From Desulfoluna limicola (lineage in GTDB: Bacteria > Desulfobacterota > Desulfobacteria > Desulfobacterales > Desulfolunaceae), in contig NZ_AP024488.1 of NCBI RefSeq assembly GCF_021654575.1, positions 62,001 through 126,000 on the forward strand: a stretch of 64,000 bases of DNA, read 5' to 3'. The notes under the pieces are model-generated. The model did not search any database. It was not told the origin of the DNA and saw only the letters and a list, made by a program, of their open reading frames with translations. Position numbers and translations under genes: made by a program. Positions within the stretch are counted from its first letter, which is position 1, and the number at the start of each line of letters is the position of its first letter. This document shows, piece after piece, positions 62,447 through 64,000 of the stretch.

Positions 62447-64000
62447 TTCTTCTCCTCGCTCTTCAACGCCAGAAGCAGTTTTTCCGGAATGGATTCAGTC
62501 TCCGGAGCCACATGCAGGTAATCAAGAGTTTTGTAGGCAATTTCACGAAATGCGGGGCCTGCGACAACGCTGCCGTAGTACCCGCCACTTCTCGGGTCAT
62601 CCAGGATGACCACGATGGTCAGCTCAGGGTTGTTCATGGGGACGAAGCCAGCAAAAGAAGCAACGTACCGATCTTTGAAGTAGCGCTTGTCCGGTCCGAT
62701 CTTCTGGGCGGTGCCTGTTTTTCCGCAGACGGTGTAGCCGCGAAGGGCTGCCTGGGTGCCTGTCCCGCCTTCTGTGGTGACAGACGCCATGATCTTCTTG
62801 ACAAAGCGTGCCGTTTCAGGGGTGACGACCCGTTTCTTTTCAGGGGACTGAAAGTCTTTTTGAGTTGCGCCGTACGGGTCGGTCACCTCTTTTACGATCC
62901 ACGGTTTTACAAGCATGCCGTCGTTGGCCAGGGCGGAATAGGCGGTGGCGAGCTGCAAGGCCGTTACCGACACCCCCTGCCCGAAGGCCACGGCTCCGGT
63001 CTCTACCTTGTTCCAGTTGCTGTATCCGCTGAGGATGCCTTTTGACTCACCGTTTAAGTTGATGCCGGTCCGCTGGCCGAACCCGAAGCTCCAGAGGGCT
63101 TCGTACAGGGCTTTTTTCCCGATGATCTCTGAGATCTTTACCATGGCGATGTTGCTGGAGAACTTGATCACCTGCTCGAGGGTAAGCCACTCGTACTCAT
63201 GGGTGTCGTGGAAGGTGTATCCGCCGATGTTGTAGGCACCGTTTTCACAGTAGAAGATACTGGAGCGTTCCACCTTGCCCGAGTCAAGGGCCGCCGCCAC
63301 GAGGAACACCTTCATGGTGGAGCCGGGCTCAAAGTTTGAAAGCACGGTCCGGTTGCTGCGGGTCTCCCCGCTGAAGGCTCCGAAGTTGTTGGGGTTGAAC
63401 CCCGGGTAATTGGCCATGGCGAGGATTTCGCCGGTTTTCGGGCGCATGACCACCGCCATGCCCGAGGAGGCCTTGTGCTTGACGGCCGCCTTTTTAAGGG
63501 CGGTCTCCGTAATGTCCTGGATATTGGAGTCGATGGTCAGGATCAGGTTGTTCCCGCTGATCTCCTCCAAGGGCGCAGACTCTATGTCCACCGGATTGCC
63601 GCTGCCGTCCCACTTCACCGTCCGGTTGGTGGTGGTGGGGCTTAAGATGTCGTTGTACCTGTACTCCAGGCCGTTGCGGCCTCCGATGTCATCGATTTTG
63701 GAGGCGCCGATGAGCTGCCCGGCCAACTCCATGCTTGGGTAGACCCTTTTGTGGAACGCGTGGACCTCCACGCCGGGAACCTTCAGGGCGGCGACGGCAG
63801 CCCCCATCTCCGGTGGGACGGGGCGTTTGATCCAGTTGTACTTCGGGTGCCGAAGGGCTCTCTCCACCGTGCGCCGGTCCATTTTCAGCGCAGCGGCGAT
63901 CTCCTTTGCCGCGGCAGGAACGTCTTCGATGGTGGCTGCTTTCTTCGGGTAGACCCCGATGGCCTTGGCTGCGATGCTGACGGCAAGGGGGTTGCCGTTT
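62443..64000 (-). CDS. ftsI: penicillin-binding protein, FtsI/PBP3 type (5' end outside the window)
   Basis: About 518 codons are visible and the frame is open to the edge, so the N-terminus with its membrane anchor is missing. The dimerisation domain reads GNPLAVSIAAKAIGVYPKKA and later LAGQLIGASKIDDIGGRNGLEYRYND. The transpeptidase motifs are EPGSTMK (nucleophile Ser), SSNIAMV and CGKTGTAQK. No PASTA domains follow the transpeptidase, and the protein ends LLLALKSEEKK. It cross-links septal peptidoglycan with FtsW as partner. It is the first visible gene of the dcw cluster; mraZ, rsmH and ftsL would be expected beyond the edge. Confidence 0.95.
   Translation of the reverse strand, partial: NGNPLAVSIAAKAIGVYPKKAATIEDVPAAAKEIAAALKMDRRTVERALRHPKYNWIKRPVPPEMGAAVAALKVPGVEVHAFHKRVYPSMELAGQLIGASKIDDIGGRNGLEYRYNDILSPTTTNRTVKWDGSGNPVDIESAPLEEISGNNLILTIDSNIQDITETALKKAAVKHKASSGMAVVMRPKTGEILAMANYPGFNPNNFGAFSGETRSNRTVLSNFEPGSTMKVFLVAAALDSGKVERSSIFYCENGAYNIGGYTFHDTHEYEWLTLEQVIKFSSNIAMVKISEIIGKKALYEALWSFGFGQRTGINLNGESKGILSGYSNWNKVETGAVAFGQGVSVTALQLATAYSALANDGMLVKPWIVKEVTDPYGATQKDFQSPEKKRVVTPETARFVKKIMASVTTEGGTGTQAALRGYTVCGKTGTAQKIGPDKRYFKDRYVASFAGFVPMNNPELTIVVILDDPRSGGYYGSVVAGPAFREIAYKTLDYLHVAPETESIPEKLLLALKSEEKK

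Overview
The window is GC-rich bacterial chromosome with Gram-negative features (outer-membrane beta-barrels, a FadL-type porin). It most likely comes from an anaerobic Desulfobacterota (Desulfobacterales-like) organism. The support is a heterodisulfide-reductase/DsrK-type Fe-S protein, two genes that read best as selenoproteins, sigma-54 regulation and the tRNA-Met type. The genus cannot be fixed from the sequence. No transposase, phage gene, rRNA or CRISPR array was recognised.

Layout. 0-12 kb: a chemoreceptor cut by the window edge, a U32-family protein, a sigma-54 activator divergent from a FadL porin with a candidate sigma-54 promoter between them, two divergent paralogous small outer-membrane barrels, a ThiF/MoeB-type enzyme and an alpha/beta hydrolase. 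12.7-18 kb: an envelope cluster made of an LTA-synthase-type phosphotransferase, a PAP2 phosphatase, an OmpR-type regulator and a histidine kinase. 18-24.4 kb: pirin, a peroxiredoxin-like selenoprotein (Sec83), a lower-GC stretch with a GT9 glycosyltransferase and a GntR/PPC-domain pair, then tRNA-Leu and a Sua5/YrdC protein. 24.6-29.2 kb: a PurD-PurE fusion, Ddl, a DUF1992 protein and an unknown protein. 29.9-33.4 kb: two tRNA-Met genes, an HdrD/DsrK-like selenoprotein (Sec245), a VanZ-like protein and an enoyl-CoA hydratase family protein. 34-42 kb: a hydantoinase-type protein, a deacetylase with a zinc-binding tail, EpmA, a HAD-GDPD lipoprotein and an eIF1-like SUI1 protein. 42.5-48 kb: an alanine/glycine symporter, zinc-type ABC permease and ATPase, a YkgJ protein and a 2-Cys peroxiredoxin. 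49-64 kb: a compact dcw cluster on the minus strand (ftsI-murE-murF-mraY-murD-ftsW-murG-murC-murB-ftsQ-ftsA-ftsZ).

Two things stand out. First, two genes are each interrupted by one in-frame TGA exactly where the family has cysteine, and each TGA is followed by a well-placed hairpin with a GG-containing apical loop: candidate bacterial SECIS elements. Second, nearly every intergenic gap outside the dcw cluster holds a member of a composite palindromic repeat family. Its members are bounded by GCCTCCGGCGG/CCGCCGGAGGC (about 20 exact copies counted by eye). Next to that box is a hairpin whose stem differs between copies but stays complementary. These elements fill most convergent gene junctions, so they may act as terminators, as a MITE/REP-like mobile family, or both.
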